A stretch of 64,000 nt of DNA from Terriglobia bacterium (GCA_951813285.1 OX638355.1:1211136-1275135), one strand, 5' to 3'; shown: positions 8,623 to 19,059, counted from the stretch's first letter. Translations and numbers: made by a program. The notes: generated by a model not told the origin, from the letters alone.

Positions 8623-10614
8623 ATGATTTGTGGGATTCAAGCCACTACCGCCATGCTGTTGCAGAGCCTTCTTTCAATCCTGGCGCGGCACGGATTCAGG
8701 TCCGGACGGCTGGCCATGGCGGCGGCGCTCCTGCTCCCGGCCGCGAACGGCCTCTGCCAGGGTCCGGCCCCGGCACAATCTCCCTCCCTTCAGCCCGATC
8801 CGATCGTGGTCACGGTCTCGGCCGAGGCCATTCCGCTCTCGGCCAGTTCGGCCTCGGTGACCATCCTCACCAGAGAGTTCGTGGAAAACAGCCGGGCCGA
8901 AAGCATGGCCGACCTGCTGCGCCAGGTCCCGTTTCTCTATTTGTCTCAGACCGGGGGGCGGGGCGGGTTGACGACGATATCCCTGCGGGGAGGCGAAGCC
9001 AACTTCACCCTGGTCATGATAGACGGGGTTCCGGTGAACGATCCCACCAACCTGCTCGGGGGCGCGGTCGACTTCTCAACCCTGAGCACGGACAACGTCG
9101 AGCAGATCGAGATCGTTCGCGGGCCGATGTCCTCCCTGTACGGTTCGGAGGGGATTGGCGGAGTCATCAACATCCTCACCCGAGGCGGAGGAGACGTGCC
9201 CCACTTCTCCGTGGAAGGGGCGCTGGGCAACTTCGGCTCCGGTCGAGCCGGCTTTCAGTCCGGAGGCAAGTTGGGTGGGATCGACTGGTCCTTGTCCGGA
9301 TCCTACTTCGACATCGACGAGCAGATCGAAAACGATGACTTTTCGGTGGGGACGTTCTCATTCAAGTCGGCGCTTCCCCTGGGAGACGGCAAGGCACTGC
9401 AGTTCGTCACCCGCTACCAGGACAGCCGCTCCAGAGGATTCCCGGAAAACGGCGGCGGCCCCGGGTTCTCCATCCTGCGGGACCCCAAGGTTGCCGATGT
9501 CGAGCAACTGACCCTGCGAATGGGCTACCAACAGCAGGTCTCCCCGGGGTGGCTTTACGGCTTCGACTTCGACCTGTTCTCCCGCCAGCAGGATGATACG
9601 GCTCCAGCGGTCCTGGATGGATTGCCCCCATCCCCCCGTGCCCTTCCCCCGCTGAGCAGTCAAACCGGATTCCACCGGCTGCGGGCGGGTTTCACCACTC
9701 AACTGGACCTGACCCCGGAACTGTCGCTCAACCTGGGAGCCCGGGTCAGAAACGAAGACGGGTCCAACGACACTCTGATTGCCGACATTTTCCCCAGTGT
9801 CTTCAACCTGGAGCGCCAAACCCTGGCCGGCACCGGAGAAGTCCACTATCGAGCCGGCCGGCTCACCCTGAGCTTCGGCGGCCGGGTGGACAGCGCCGAA
9901 GGCTTCGACGCCGTGTTCTCTCCCAGAGCTGGCGCGGTGTTTTCCCTGGGGGAGCGGACCCGCTTGAAGACCAGCTGGGGAGACGGGTTCAAGTTGCCCT
10001 CCTTCTACGCCCTGGGGGAACCGAATATCGGCAATCCCGAACTTCAGCCGGAAAGGAGCCGCGGTTTCGACCTCGGCTTCGAGCACACTCTGCAGGAGTC
10101 TCGGTTGCATCTGTCCGGAGCCGTCTTCTACAACTCGTTCAGAGACCTGGTCGACTTCAGTCCCCAGTTGTTCCAGCTCGTCAACCGAAGCCGGGCCACC
10201 ACCCGAGGGGTGGAATTCGGGGCCGCCCTGCCACTGAAAGGAAAGGGGCGCTTGGGGGGCCACCTGCAGTTCCTGGACTGGGAGTTGCAAGGGACCACTG
10301 AACCTCTGAGGGACCGCCCTCGCTGGAGGGGTGGCTCCTATGTGGACTGGGAAATCCACCCCCGAGCCCGCTTGCGATGGGATATCCTCTCGGTGGGCGA
10401 GCGCTACGATTTCCAGCTTCCCGTTCCGGGCATGGAAACCGTGGGGGGGTACTCCACCTCCAGCGTGGTTTTCGGCTATCAGCTTCCCCACGGACTGGAG
10501 GCATTCGGGCGGGTCGACAACGTCTTCGACAGCAGCTACCACGAGTTCATAGGATTCCCCCATCCGGGCGTTTACGCCCGGGCCGGACTTCGCCTCAGGG
10601 TGCTCGGTCGATGA
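8623..10614 (+). CDS. TonB-dependent outer membrane receptor
   Basis: A 663-residue BtuB/FepA-type receptor. The ATG at 8623 has CGAGGTG upstream. A signal-peptide-like hydrophobic segment (about residues 25-45, LAMAAALLLPAANG) precedes the mature protein. The plug domain begins with a TonB-box-like DPIVVTVSAE and contains LLRQVPFLYLSQTGGRGGLTTISLRGGE, VMIDGVPVNDP, and IEIVRGPMSSLYGSEGIGGVINI. The beta-barrel ends in an aromatic/hydrophobic strand (YARAGLRLRVLGR). It would import a siderophore, cobalamin or similar ligand; the ligand cannot be told. The gene starts 15 bp after the aldo/keto reductase stop. Confidence 0.9.
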   Translation: MICGIQATTAMLLQSLLSILARHGFRSGRLAMAAALLLPAANGLCQGPAPAQSPSLQPDPIVVTVSAEAIPLSASSASVTILTREFVENSRAESMADLLRQVPFLYLSQTGGRGGLTTISLRGGEANFTLVMIDGVPVNDPTNLLGGAVDFSTLSTDNVEQIEIVRGPMSSLYGSEGIGGVINILTRGGGDVPHFSVEGALGNFGSGRAGFQSGGKLGGIDWSLSGSYFDIDEQIENDDFSVGTFSFKSALPLGDGKALQFVTRYQDSRSRGFPENGGGPGFSILRDPKVADVEQLTLRMGYQQQVSPGWLYGFDFDLFSRQQDDTAPAVLDGLPPSPRALPPLSSQTGFHRLRAGFTTQLDLTPELSLNLGARVRNEDGSNDTLIADIFPSVFNLERQTLAGTGEVHYRAGRLTLSFGGRVDSAEGFDAVFSPRAGAVFSLGERTRLKTSWGDGFKLPSFYALGEPNIGNPELQPERSRGFDLGFEHTLQESRLHLSGAVFYNSFRDLVDFSPQLFQLVNRSRATTRGVEFGAALPLKGKGRLGGHLQFLDWELQGTTEPLRDRPRWRGGSYVDWEIHPRARLRWDILSVGERYDFQLPVPGMETVGGYSTSSVVFGYQLPHGLEAFGRVDNVFDSSYHEFIGFPHPGVYARAGLRLRVLGR

Positions 10615-10631
10615 TGCTCGGATTCCTATTG

Positions 10632-11933
10632 TTAGAGAGTCCTGGCAGTCCAGGAATCGGGGAGGACGATGGTGTGTTCCCGATCGGGCCCTGTCGAGAT
10701 GAAGGAGCATTCCGTCTGGGTGATATCTGACAATATCTTCAGATAGTCTCTTGCCTTCACCGGCAGCTCATCATAGTCCCGCATGCCTGCCGTCGGACTC
10801 TGCCAGCCGGGGACCGACTTGTAGATCGGCTTGACGGCTTCCAGGACCTTGATCTCCGGCGGAAATTCCTTGAGTCGGCAGCCCCGGTAGTCATATTCCG
10901 TACAGACCAGTATCTGTTCGAATTCGTCCAGGACATCCAGCTTGGTGATGACGATGGCCTGCAGGTTGTTCAGGACGGCCGAATAGAAGGTCGCAACCCC
11001 ATCGAACCATCCGCAGCGGCGGGGTCGGCCCGTAGAGGCTCCGTATTCGGCGCCCCTTCTTCGGATTTCGTCTCCGATGGTACCGTTGGCTTCGGTGGGG
11101 AAGGGACCCCCGCCGACTCGGGTGGTGTAGGCCTTCGCAATTCCGATCACTCCCGTAATCCAGGAGGGGGCTACCCCGGATCCCACACAAGCCGCCCCGG
11201 CAGTGGCATTCGAGGAGGTGACATAGGGGTAGGTTCCGTGGTCGACATCGAGGAGCGTCCCCTGGGCGCCTTCGAACAACACCCGTTTGCCGCGCCGGAT
11301 CTGATCGTTCAGGAAAAAGGCCGTATCCACCACGAATTCCTTCAGCCGTTGACCATATTGCAGGTACTCGTCGAAGATCTTCCGGGCATCCAGGGGTGGA
11401 CCTCCATACAGGGATTGAATCAGGCAGTTCTTCTCTCGGGTTAGCTCGAAGATCGTCTCCCTCAGATTCTCCGTATCGAAGAGATCGACCACTCTCAGGC
11501 CTCGCCGGCCCGATTTGTCTTCGTAGGCGGGTCCGATCCCCCGGGAGGTGGTCCCGATCTTCTTGGCGCCCCGGGCCTCCTCGGCGGCCTGCTCGACGGC
11601 ACGGTGATAGGGCAGGATCAAGTGGGCGCGGTTACTGATGAAGAGGTTTCCCCGGACCTGGATGCCGGCTTGCTCCAGCATGTCGAGCTCTTCAAAAAAG
11701 GCCTTGGGGTCGAGGACGACGCCCGGCCCGATGACGCACAGCCGGCCCCCGTGAAGAATTCCCGAGGGAATCAGGTGCAGGATGAACTGCTTGCCGTTGA
11801 TGGTCACGGTGTGACCGGCATTGTGTCCCCCCTGGTACCTGGCGACGATGTCGAATTTCTCGGTCAGCAGGTCGACGATCTTCCCCTTGCCCTCATCTCC
11901 CCACTGGGCCCCGACAACGATGATGTTGGCCAT
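10632..11933 (-). CDS. purA: adenylosuccinate synthetase
   Basis: Catalyses GTP-dependent condensation of IMP and aspartate, the first committed step to AMP. All signature motifs are present: the N-terminal P-loop GDEGKGKIVD with its catalytic Asp, GGHNAGHT with the catalytic His, GIGPAYEDK, and the C-terminal GTP-binding KLDVLDEF. The length (433 aa) is standard. It is transcribed convergently with the TonB receptor gene. Confidence 0.97.
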   Translation of the reverse strand: MANIIVVGAQWGDEGKGKIVDLLTEKFDIVARYQGGHNAGHTVTINGKQFILHLIPSGILHGGRLCVIGPGVVLDPKAFFEELDMLEQAGIQVRGNLFISNRAHLILPYHRAVEQAAEEARGAKKIGTTSRGIGPAYEDKSGRRGLRVVDLFDTENLRETIFELTREKNCLIQSLYGGPPLDARKIFDEYLQYGQRLKEFVVDTAFFLNDQIRRGKRVLFEGAQGTLLDVDHGTYPYVTSSNATAGAACVGSGVAPSWITGVIGIAKAYTTRVGGGPFPTEANGTIGDEIRRRGAEYGASTGRPRRCGWFDGVATFYSAVLNNLQAIVITKLDVLDEFEQILVCTEYDYRGCRLKEFPPEIKVLEAVKPIYKSVPGWQSPTAGMRDYDELPVKARDYLKILSDITQTECSFISTGPDREHTIVLPDSWTARTL

Positions 11934-12056
11934 TGCCTCTGTCCGTTTGAATAGCGGCTCCAGGCATACTCTACGGCAGCCGCTTCAGGATTCCCCCGGT
12001 CCGTTGTTTCGCCGGGGCGAGAAAGCGGTCCGGAACTACCGAACCGATCCTTCCCG

Positions 12057-13505
12057 CTATTGTCTTCCCTGGTCCCCCGTGGCGATCAGGGAGCGATACA
12101 GTTCCAGGTAGCTGCGCGCGGCAGCCTCCCAGGAAAAATCCATTCCCATGCAGTTGCCTGCCAAGTCCCTCCAGCGTTGGGGCGAACGATAGACCTGCAG
12201 TGCCCGACGCATCGCCTGCAGCAGCTCGCCGGAATCATAGTTGCTGAACTTGAATCCGTTGCCGCTGCCGTCCTCCCGATAATCCTCGATGGTGTCGTCC
12301 AGACCGCCGGTGGCTCTCACCACTGGAACGGTGCCGTACTTCAACGAGTAAATCTGATTGAGCCCGCAGGGTTCGTAGCGGGAAGGCATGAGAAAGAGAT
12401 CGGCCCCCGCCTCGACCTTATGGGCCAAGGCGTCATGATACATAATTTTGACGGAGACATAGTTGGGGAATTTCCGCTGGAGGCCCCGGAAAAAGCGGGC
12501 GTATCGCTCTTCGCCCGTACCCAGCACCACCAGCGAAAAGCCCTCGGCGATGAATTTTGGGGCGGCATGGGGAAGTAGGTCGAACCCCTTCTGACCGGTC
12601 AGGCGGGAGACGATCCCGACCAGGGGACGGCGGTCATCCCGGGGCAGGCCGTAAGTCGCCAGCAGATCCCGTTTGCAGGCCTGTTTGCCTTCCAGGGAAT
12701 GGACAGAATAGTTACAGGCCAGGTGGGGATCGGTTGCGGGGTCCCATTGATCGTAGTCGGCGCCGTTCAAGATTCCGGTCAGCTCCCCGGCTCTTGTCCG
12801 TAGCACACCATCCAGACCCGCTCCATATTCCGGGGTGAGAATCTCGCGGCTGTATTTCTTGCTGACCGTGTTGATCTTGTCGGCAAAGACCAGACCCGCT
12901 TTCAGGAAATTCAGTTTTCCCGACAGCTCGATCTCCCCGGGGTTCAACCGGGGGTTGGACAGGGAGACTTTGCGCAGTGTCGACCTCGGGAACCTTCCCT
13001 GATAGGCCAGATTGTGGATGGTCAGGAGCGTCCGGGTGCAGCCAAAAAAGGGATCGGAAGCGTAAATGGTTTTCAGATAGGCCGGGATGAGGGAGGTGTG
13101 CCAGTCGTGGCAATGAATCACGTCGGGTGCGGTAGCCGAGCGTTTGGCAAGCTCCAGAGCAGCCAGGGAAAGCAGAGCAAAGCGTTCGGCATTGTCCGGA
13201 TGTTCCCGTTGGCCCGCCAGGTACAAGCCGTCTCGATCATAATAAGGCGGGTAGTCGATGAAGAAACATCTGACTTGGCGGCAGGTGGCTTCATAGACGG
13301 GACAGAATCTCAGCCGGTCTCCCAGGGGAACCGTGAGGCTGGCAATGCGCCGCCGCCCGGCTTCGATCCCTCGATATCGGGGGAGGACCACCGAAACCTG
13401 CTGACCGAGCTGCCGGAGCCGCTTGGGCAAGGCGCCCAGAACATCGCCCAACCCCCCGGTCTTGGCCCAGGGGACCACCTCGGAAGCGACGAACAAAATG
13501 CGCAT
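12057..13505 (-). CDS. glgA: glycogen synthase (ADP-glucose)
   Basis: GT5-family glycosyltransferase that elongates alpha-1,4-glucan. The N-terminal ADP-glucose-binding signature KTGGLGDVLGALPKRL is at residues 15-30. The C-terminal GT-B domain has GIVSRLTGQKGFDLL and the E-x7-E region around PSRYEPCGLNQIYSLKYGTVPVVRATGGL. I start it at MRILFVASEV (13,505), which has AAGAAAGGG upstream; the longer open frame upstream would run into the rsmA leader. It is divergent from rsmA. No other glg gene is in the window. Confidence 0.95.
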   Translation of the reverse strand: MRILFVASEVVPWAKTGGLGDVLGALPKRLRQLGQQVSVVLPRYRGIEAGRRRIASLTVPLGDRLRFCPVYEATCRQVRCFFIDYPPYYDRDGLYLAGQREHPDNAERFALLSLAALELAKRSATAPDVIHCHDWHTSLIPAYLKTIYASDPFFGCTRTLLTIHNLAYQGRFPRSTLRKVSLSNPRLNPGEIELSGKLNFLKAGLVFADKINTVSKKYSREILTPEYGAGLDGVLRTRAGELTGILNGADYDQWDPATDPHLACNYSVHSLEGKQACKRDLLATYGLPRDDRRPLVGIVSRLTGQKGFDLLPHAAPKFIAEGFSLVVLGTGEERYARFFRGLQRKFPNYVSVKIMYHDALAHKVEAGADLFLMPSRYEPCGLNQIYSLKYGTVPVVRATGGLDDTIEDYREDGSGNGFKFSNYDSGELLQAMRRALQVYRSPQRWRDLAGNCMGMDFSWEAAARSYLELYRSLIATGDQGRQ

Positions 13506-13655
13506 GCCGCCCTTTCTTGATCCATCCGACTCCACCGGGTTAAGCTCACTTGGGACAAATGGCTGTGAACCGTCCGCTTGGCTGTCCGACCGGTGGGCCG
13601 GGCAGACAGGAGCCGGATAGAACAAACAGTTCAGACTACTAGGTCTCAACCATCG

Positions 13656-14489
13656 ATGCAACAGCAAGCCGTGCGGGCCAAAAAGAGGCTGGGACAACAC
13701 TTCCTGCGCCACCCTTCCCTGGCCAGGAAGATCGTGGCCGGCCTGGGACTGGAGGAGAACGACACTGTCCTGGAGATCGGATGCGGTACCGGTGCTCTGA
13801 CCGGGGAACTGGTGGGCCGGGGTTCCTGCTACATCGGGGTAGAGTTGGATGCCGTTCTCTGTTCGCAACTAGGATTGCGTTACGGTAGTCCCGGGATCGA
13901 GTTTCTCAATCGCGACATCCTGACGCTGGACCTGGACCAGCTTCGCAGCCGTCATGCCACCGGGAGTTTCAAGGTCGTGGGAAACCTCCCTTACGCCATT
14001 TCGTCCCCGATACTGCAGCATCTGGCCCGCCACGCCGGTGTCATCGACCTGGCGGTGGTGATGGTTCAGGCGGAGGTCGCCGATCGCCTGGCGGCCGGAC
14101 CTGGCGGCCGGGACTATGGAGTTCTTTCCCTGCTCGTCCAGTACTATTTCCGTACCGCGCCGCTCTTTGCGGTTCGGCCACAGGCCTTCAAGCCCAGACC
14201 CAAAGTGGATTCCAAGGTGGTTCGTCTCGTTCCCCGGGCGCACCACCCCCTGATGCCCGCGGAGGAGAACCTCTTCTTCGGTTTTGTCAAACAGGCGTTC
14301 TCTCAGAGGCGAAAGACTCTCAGGAATTGTTTCAGAGAGGCCGAACCGGAAGCCTGGCAGCGGCTGGCCGGCACCTTGCGGGAACTCGGCTATCCCGGGT
14401 CGGTTCGTGCGGAAAAGATTTCACTGGCTCACTTCCTGCAGCTCTTCGGCTCGTTCCGGGGGAGCAGCCGGCCCTTGGATCTCCAGTGA
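13656..14489 (+). CDS. rsmA: 16S rRNA (adenine1518/1519-N6)-dimethyltransferase
   Basis: KsgA/RsmA dimethylates two adjacent adenines in the 3' hairpin of 16S rRNA. Visible motifs are KKRLGQHFL at the N-terminus, the SAM-binding EIGCGTGALT, and the catalytic NLPYAISS, followed by the Arg/Lys-rich C-terminal domain (SQRRKTLRNCF). The ATG at 13,656 gives 277 residues, normal for the family. The frame is open further upstream, but that part has no family similarity. Confidence 0.95.
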   Translation: MQQQAVRAKKRLGQHFLRHPSLARKIVAGLGLEENDTVLEIGCGTGALTGELVGRGSCYIGVELDAVLCSQLGLRYGSPGIEFLNRDILTLDLDQLRSRHATGSFKVVGNLPYAISSPILQHLARHAGVIDLAVVMVQAEVADRLAAGPGGRDYGVLSLLVQYYFRTAPLFAVRPQAFKPRPKVDSKVVRLVPRAHHPLMPAEENLFFGFVKQAFSQRRKTLRNCFREAEPEAWQRLAGTLRELGYPGSVRAEKISLAHFLQLFGSFRGSSRPLDLQ

Positions 14490-16660
14490 ATGGAATCTCC
14501 GGGCCGAACGGGTGCGGTTGGCCAGCCCTTCGAACCCTGACGAGGGCGAGCCCCGCCCCCGCCCCCCACGGCGGGCCGATCCTACGAGAGTGAAACTAAC
14601 GAATCTTCATGTCCTATCGGGAGTAAGGGCACTGTCGTGCAAAACCGGTTTTCTACTGATTGAACATGGATGCACAGGATAAACAGCCAGCCGTTTTGGT
14701 ATTGGAAATGAAGACGAACCACCAATGAACACGAATGGGGACGAATAGGGATGGAGCTCGGTCAATGACGAGCGGCGCCCGGGCGCTTCTGCAATATTGT
14801 GACGTAGGTGTCACGGCGTCAGGGGAGAATGCCCCCCCGGGAGCGCGGGCGTCCCGCCCGCAACCTTATTGGTGCAAACAGCCTGCGATGCAGGGCCACT
14901 TCCTCGCACAGTGCACCAAACCGGCCATTGTGGGAATCGTTACAATGGTGCCAAGTCGTGTGCGGGCGAGACGCCCGCGCTCCCGGGTGGGTCGTCCCGA
15001 TGGTGCGATGGAGGGCATCCGGCGGGCGAATTCTCTGAAAGCCGACGGTAGCCTTCTGGAAAACTCCCGTTTGTCCGCGAGCCCAGCCCCCGCCGTACCG
15101 GGCGGATCATACGAGAGTGAAACAATCGCAAATCGACAATCCTTTCGCGACCTTGGCATCCCGTCGCGGTTCACCTCAACGGCTTAGTGGCCCTTCGTCG
15201 TTCTTCGTGTCCCTTCGTGGATCACTCTTTTTCCGTTTGTTTCAGGCAAGCCGCGCCCCCGACGACGGGCGGATCATACGAGGAAGAAACTGCCGATCGT
15301 TTTTAAAGACGAACCACGAATGGACACGAATAGGGATGGACCCCCTACAATGACCAACCGCGCCCGAATGTATCTGCGATATCGTGACCTTGATATCCCG
15401 ACGTCATGGGAGGGAGCCACCCGGGAGCGCGGGCGTCCCGCCCGCAACCTTATTCGTGCAAGCAGCCTGCGATCCAGGGGCATTCCCTCGAACAGTGCAC
15501 GAAACGGCCTTTGCAGGGTTCGCTACTATGGTGCCAAGTCCTATGCGGGCGAGACGCCCGCGCTCCCGGGTGGGCGTTCTCCCATTCACTCTTGCTCCTC
15601 AAGAGAGCGTGTCGGGTTGCCGGGCCGCAGCCCTGCCGTGCAGATCATGCGAGAGAGCCTCTTGCAATATTGGCAGTGGGACAGGTCATTTTGCCGGCAA
15701 TCGCGATGTTCTGCCTATTTCAATAGTCGGGTGCGACCTGGTGAAAAAGGGGAGTTCACCACAAAAAGCACAAAAGTCACAAAACGAATTTCGTAATTTC
15801 GAGTCTTGGCAATCCGAAGTTGATCCCCATGGCGACGCGTTGACCGGATGTATGCAGATAGCGCGGAACTTGTGCGACGGGTTCGGGAGTCAACGTCTTG
15901 CAGGCTTTCAGTGTTCTGCTCTTTTTGTGTTCTTGTGCCTTTTGTGGCCATCCCCGGCAAAGGTCACGCTGCCGAATTTTGCAAAAGGCTCATCCTTGCG
16001 TCGGCTTGTGCGTCCCTTGGGCTCACCGGCATTTGCTGCCGCCGCCTACGCGGCTCGACACCCATAGGCGATATTTCCCATGGGCTGACGCCCACGGCTA
16101 AGTGCTGCCGCGGCTTCGCCGCTTTATAAGGAAGGTCTGTAGGAGAGATTTCCTCCCCAGACCTGGGTCAACTGCGACTTCGCCGCTCTCTCCGAAGTCA
16201 AGACACTGCTCGGGCGCGGGATGCTTATTTCAATGATCATCTCCCGGGCGTCAGCCCGGGGTTCCAGGCAGCCGCCAAGGCGGCGATAGCACGTAGCCGT
16301 GGGCGTCAGCCCATGGACCACGTGCTCTCTAAGAGTTGAGCCGCGTAGGCGGCGACAGCAATTTCCCCGGGTATTCGATCTCAGACAAGTGTCGCCCCCG
16401 TTCTGCCGGGTGGATCATACGAGAGTGAAACAATCAGAAATCGACCATTCCTTCCCGACTTTGGCATCCCGTCGCGGTTTACCTCAACGCCTTAGTGGCC
16501 CTTCGTCGTTCTTCGTGTTCCTTCGTGGATAACTCTTTTCGCCCCGTCGCATGCAGCGGGAAACCGGGTTGTTTCAGCCAAGAAAGGGGGCGGGGCGTCT
16601 TTGCATCCAGACCCGTGCAGGTTATATTACACCTCCCGGTTCGGGAGTCGGACGGTAGTC
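14490..16660. repeat. repeat-rich non-coding region
   Basis: About 2.2 kb with no convincing gene. It is a mosaic of dispersed repeats: fragments of CACGAATGGACACGAATAGG type; CGGGAGCGCGGGCGTCCCGC units (near 14,840, 14,970, 15,425, 15,550); GCCGTGGGCGTCAGCCCATG hairpins (near 16,080 and 16,300); and the CCTTAGTGGCCCTTCGTCG unit at both ends. The part 15,265-16,536 is repeated in inverted orientation at 57,750-59,177. Open frames here exist only because both copies lack stops by chance. Confidence 0.85.
15265..16536 (+). repeat. 1.3-kb composite repeat, copy A
   Basis: Matches 57,750-59,177 in reverse complement over nearly its whole length, with point differences and one 140-bp duplication in the other copy. 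A partial third copy (the right half) lies at about 25,775-26,330 on the minus strand. It contains a perfect 19-bp match to the terminal inverted repeat of the IS at 30.9-32.4 kb (15,973-15,991). Confidence 0.85.
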
Positions 16661-16696
16661 ATTCCATAGGCAGGCTCAATAGCAACGAGGTAAGAG

Positions 16697-17647
16697 GTGT
16701 CAGATCAAGTCGAGAAACTTGTAATTGTGGGGTCGGGTCCCGCGGGGCATACGGCCGCCATTTATTCGGCGCGGGCCGATCTCTCTCCCCTGATGTTCGA
16801 GGGATTCATGGCAGGCGGCGTGGCGGCCGGCGGTCAGTTGACCACGACCAACGATGTCGAAAACTATCCGGGTTTCCCCGAGGGCGTCAACGGACCCGAG
16901 ATGATGGACCTTTTTCGTCAACAGTCGCTGCGTTTCGGCACCCGTATCCTTACGGAGACGGTGGAGAAGGTGGATCTGGGCCGGCGTCCCTTCCGGGTGA
17001 TGACCTCCAGCGGGGAAACCTTGACCGAGACCCTGGTTCTGGCCACCGGCGCCACGGCCCGCCGCCTGGGCATCCCCGGTGAGGAACGCTACTGGCAGCA
17101 GGGCATTTCCGCCTGCGCCGTATGTGACGGCGCCCTCCCCATATACCGCAACAAGGTGTTGATGGTCATCGGTGGCGGGGATACCGCGGTAGAGGAGGCC
17201 ACCCATCTGACCAAGTTCGGGACCGAGGTCATCGTGGTTCACCGCAGGGACACCTTGAGAGCCTCCAAGATCATGCAGCAGCGTCTGCTTTCCCATCCCA
17301 AGATCCGAATGCAATGGAGTGCGGTGGCGGAAGAGGCCCTGGGTGACGATGCGCTCAAGAGCGTTCGCATTCGCAACGTCAAGTCGAATGAAACCAATGT
17401 GATAGAGGCCGAGGGACTCTTTTACGCCATCGGGCACGTTCCCAACACGAGCTTTCTGGACGGACAGCTCGAACTGGACGACACCGGCTACATCGTGACC
17501 ACCCCGGGGACCACCCAAACCTCGGTCGAGGGCGTATTTGCCGCCGGCGACGTCCAGGACAAGGTGTGGCGCCAGGCTGTCACGGCGGCCGGAACGGGAT
17601 GCATGGCCGCGTTGGAGGCCGAGCGCTTCCTGGTGGAGCAGGCCTGA
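16697..17647 (+). CDS. trxB: thioredoxin reductase
   Basis: NADPH- and FAD-dependent reductase of thioredoxin. The FAD motif [12 protein letters not shown] is at residues 12-23, the redox disulfide CAVCDGA is at 140-146 (Cys140/Cys143), the NADPH motif is [10 protein letters not shown], and the second FAD motif is [10 protein letters not shown]. The length (316 aa) is standard. The start is GTG, preceded by the strong ribosome-binding sequence GAGGTAAGAG. Confidence 0.96.
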   Translation: MSDQVEKLVIVGSGPAGHTAAIYSARADLSPLMFEGFMAGGVAAGGQLTTTNDVENYPGFPEGVNGPEMMDLFRQQSLRFGTRILTETVEKVDLGRRPFRVMTSSGETLTETLVLATGATARRLGIPGEERYWQQGISACAVCDGALPIYRNKVLMVIGGGDTAVEEATHLTKFGTEVIVVHRRDTLRASKIMQQRLLSHPKIRMQWSAVAEEALGDDALKSVRIRNVKSNETNVIEAEGLFYAIGHVPNTSFLDGQLELDDTGYIVTTPGTTQTSVEGVFAAGDVQDKVWRQAVTAAGTGCMAALEAERFLVEQA

Positions 17648-17693
17648 AGCCGGAGCCCTTGCACAGCCCCGTCAGCCCGCATGACTCACCGGC

Positions 17694-18086
17694 TCAGGAA
17701 ATGACGGCCGTGGCATTGATTTCGATCAGATAGTCGGGGTGCACCAGGCCTGCCACCTGAACCAGGGTGCTGGCCGGATAGTCGGCGCTCCAGAATTCAG
17801 CTCTCACCTCGTGAACGGCCTTCAAGTGTTCCATGTTCACCAGGAAGACGTTGACACAGGCAATGTCCTCCAGGGTGCCGCCGACAGGTTTCAGGGCGGC
17901 CAGGATGTTATGGAGCACCTGCCGGGTTTGCAGCCGGATGTCCCCTTTCCCTACCAGGCGCCCCTCGGCATCGATCGCTACCTGGCCGGAGATGAAACAG
18001 GTACGGCCTTGCCCCGCCAGGACTGCGTTGGAAAAGATGCCGAATGGCCGGCAGAGAGTGGGGGGATTATGGACGGTCTTGCCCAT
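17694..18086 (-). CDS. RidA/YjgF family protein
   Basis: A 130-residue RidA-superfamily protein. Members hydrolyse reactive enamines/imines released by PLP enzymes. Typical segments are the substrate-pocket region (CFISGQVAIDAEGRLVG), the central helix (TRQVLHNILAALKPVGGTLEDIACVNVF), and the C-terminal signature STLVQVAGLVHPDYLIEINATA. The conserved arginine before VxVAxL is replaced by Thr-Leu-Val, which suggests a paralogue rather than canonical RidA. The start at 18,086 has a near-perfect GGAGGAAACAAGC leader. It is divergent from the Lgt-like gene. Confidence 0.85.
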   Translation of the reverse strand: MGKTVHNPPTLCRPFGIFSNAVLAGQGRTCFISGQVAIDAEGRLVGKGDIRLQTRQVLHNILAALKPVGGTLEDIACVNVFLVNMEHLKAVHEVRAEFWSADYPASTLVQVAGLVHPDYLIEINATAVIS

Positions 18087-18267
18087 GCTTGTTTCCTCCT
18101 GTGACAGAGACTGATCGGAAATGCCGTCGCTGTAGTCGCGAGTACCCAGTCTAACCCAAACGCATCCCGGAAGGTCGGCCGGGGTGTCGTCCGGCCCGCG
18201 GAACGCCGCGAACACCAAAAGGACCCAACTTCTCGAGCGGTCGGCAACCATTCCTGAAGGGACTCTC

Positions 18268-19059
18268 ATGTTCCCTTACTTCGAAGCTCCAGCCGTCAGA
18301 CTGGGTCCCTTTACCCTGCACGCCTTCGGGGTGTTGGTTGCAGCCGCAATCCTGTTGGGCCGCTGGATGCTGGTGCGGAGAGCCGAGAAGAGAGGGCTGG
18401 ACGAGGACACGACCTCCCGGCTTGTCCTCTGGATGGTCGCCGGCGGCCTGGCGGGAGCCCATCTGGTTGCCGTGACTCTCTCCGACCCGAGGGATGTATT
18501 GGAGGACCCGCTGGTCCTGATTCGACTGTGGGAGGGTCTGTCTTCGGTGGGTGGGATTGCAGCCGGGATTCTTGCCGGACTTTGGTGGATGCGGCGTTCC
18601 GGCTTGAGGCCCGCCGAGATCCGGGCTTATCTGGATCAGGTCGCCTTTGTTTTCCCTTTTGCCTGGATCCTGGGGCGGGCCGGTTGCGCCGTGGCCCACG
18701 ACCATCCGGGAATTCTCACCCAGGGGTGGTGGGCCGTACAGTATCCGGATGGCCCGCGCTTCGATCTGGGTCTTTTGGAATTCTTCTACGCCCTGTTTCT
18801 GGCAGGCCTGTTCCAGTGGCTGGATCGGCGTCCCAGGCAGGACGGCTTTTTTTTGGGCCTCTTTTTCGTACTCTACGGCCCGGTTCGCTTCTTTCTGGAC
18901 GAGCTTCGAATCGGTGACGCCCGGTACCTGGGCTTCACGCCGGCGCAGTATGGGTGTGTGGCGGCAGTAATTCTGGGCGTGGTGGTCTTATTGAACTTGG
19001 GAGAGGATTCCAGGCGAAAACGTCGCGCACCCTCGAAGCGGAAGCACGCGGTTGGTTGA
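18268..19059 (+). CDS. lgt: prolipoprotein diacylglyceryl transferase-like protein
   Basis: A 263-residue polytopic inner-membrane protein of the Lgt family, which transfers diacylglyceryl to the lipobox cysteine. About seven hydrophobic segments are visible. Arg137 in ILGRAGC corresponds to the conserved catalytic-site arginine of RxGNFxNGE, but the rest of that signature is replaced (CAVAHDHPG). The usual S-x-H-G-G loop reads SSVGG, so the histidine is a valine. The C-terminal R-F-F-L-D-E-L-R segment is retained. It is either a divergent Lgt subfamily or a paralogue with altered function. A lipobox protein at 50.8 kb shows that the cell makes lipoproteins. Confidence 0.75.
   Translation: MFPYFEAPAVRLGPFTLHAFGVLVAAAILLGRWMLVRRAEKRGLDEDTTSRLVLWMVAGGLAGAHLVAVTLSDPRDVLEDPLVLIRLWEGLSSVGGIAAGILAGLWWMRRSGLRPAEIRAYLDQVAFVFPFAWILGRAGCAVAHDHPGILTQGWWAVQYPDGPRFDLGLLEFFYALFLAGLFQWLDRRPRQDGFFLGLFFVLYGPVRFFLDELRIGDARYLGFTPAQYGCVAAVILGVVVLLNLGEDSRRKRRAPSKRKHAVG

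Noticed and set aside
7246-10614. A 1122-residue open frame covering the aldo/keto reductase and TonB receptor
   Set aside because: Its first 459 codons are out of frame with the aldo/keto reductase gene and low-complexity in composition; only the part from 8,623 is a real protein.
15384-16067. A 227-aa open frame that matches a 274-aa frame at 58,222-59,046
   Set aside because: The match reflects the duplicated non-coding repeat. The translation is repeat units such as SPRSRV and EPPGSAG and has no domain or ribosome-binding site.
14490-16660. A CRISPR array
   Set aside because: Repeats are long, irregularly spaced and of several families; there is no 25-40 bp repeat with regular spacers and no cas gene in the window.
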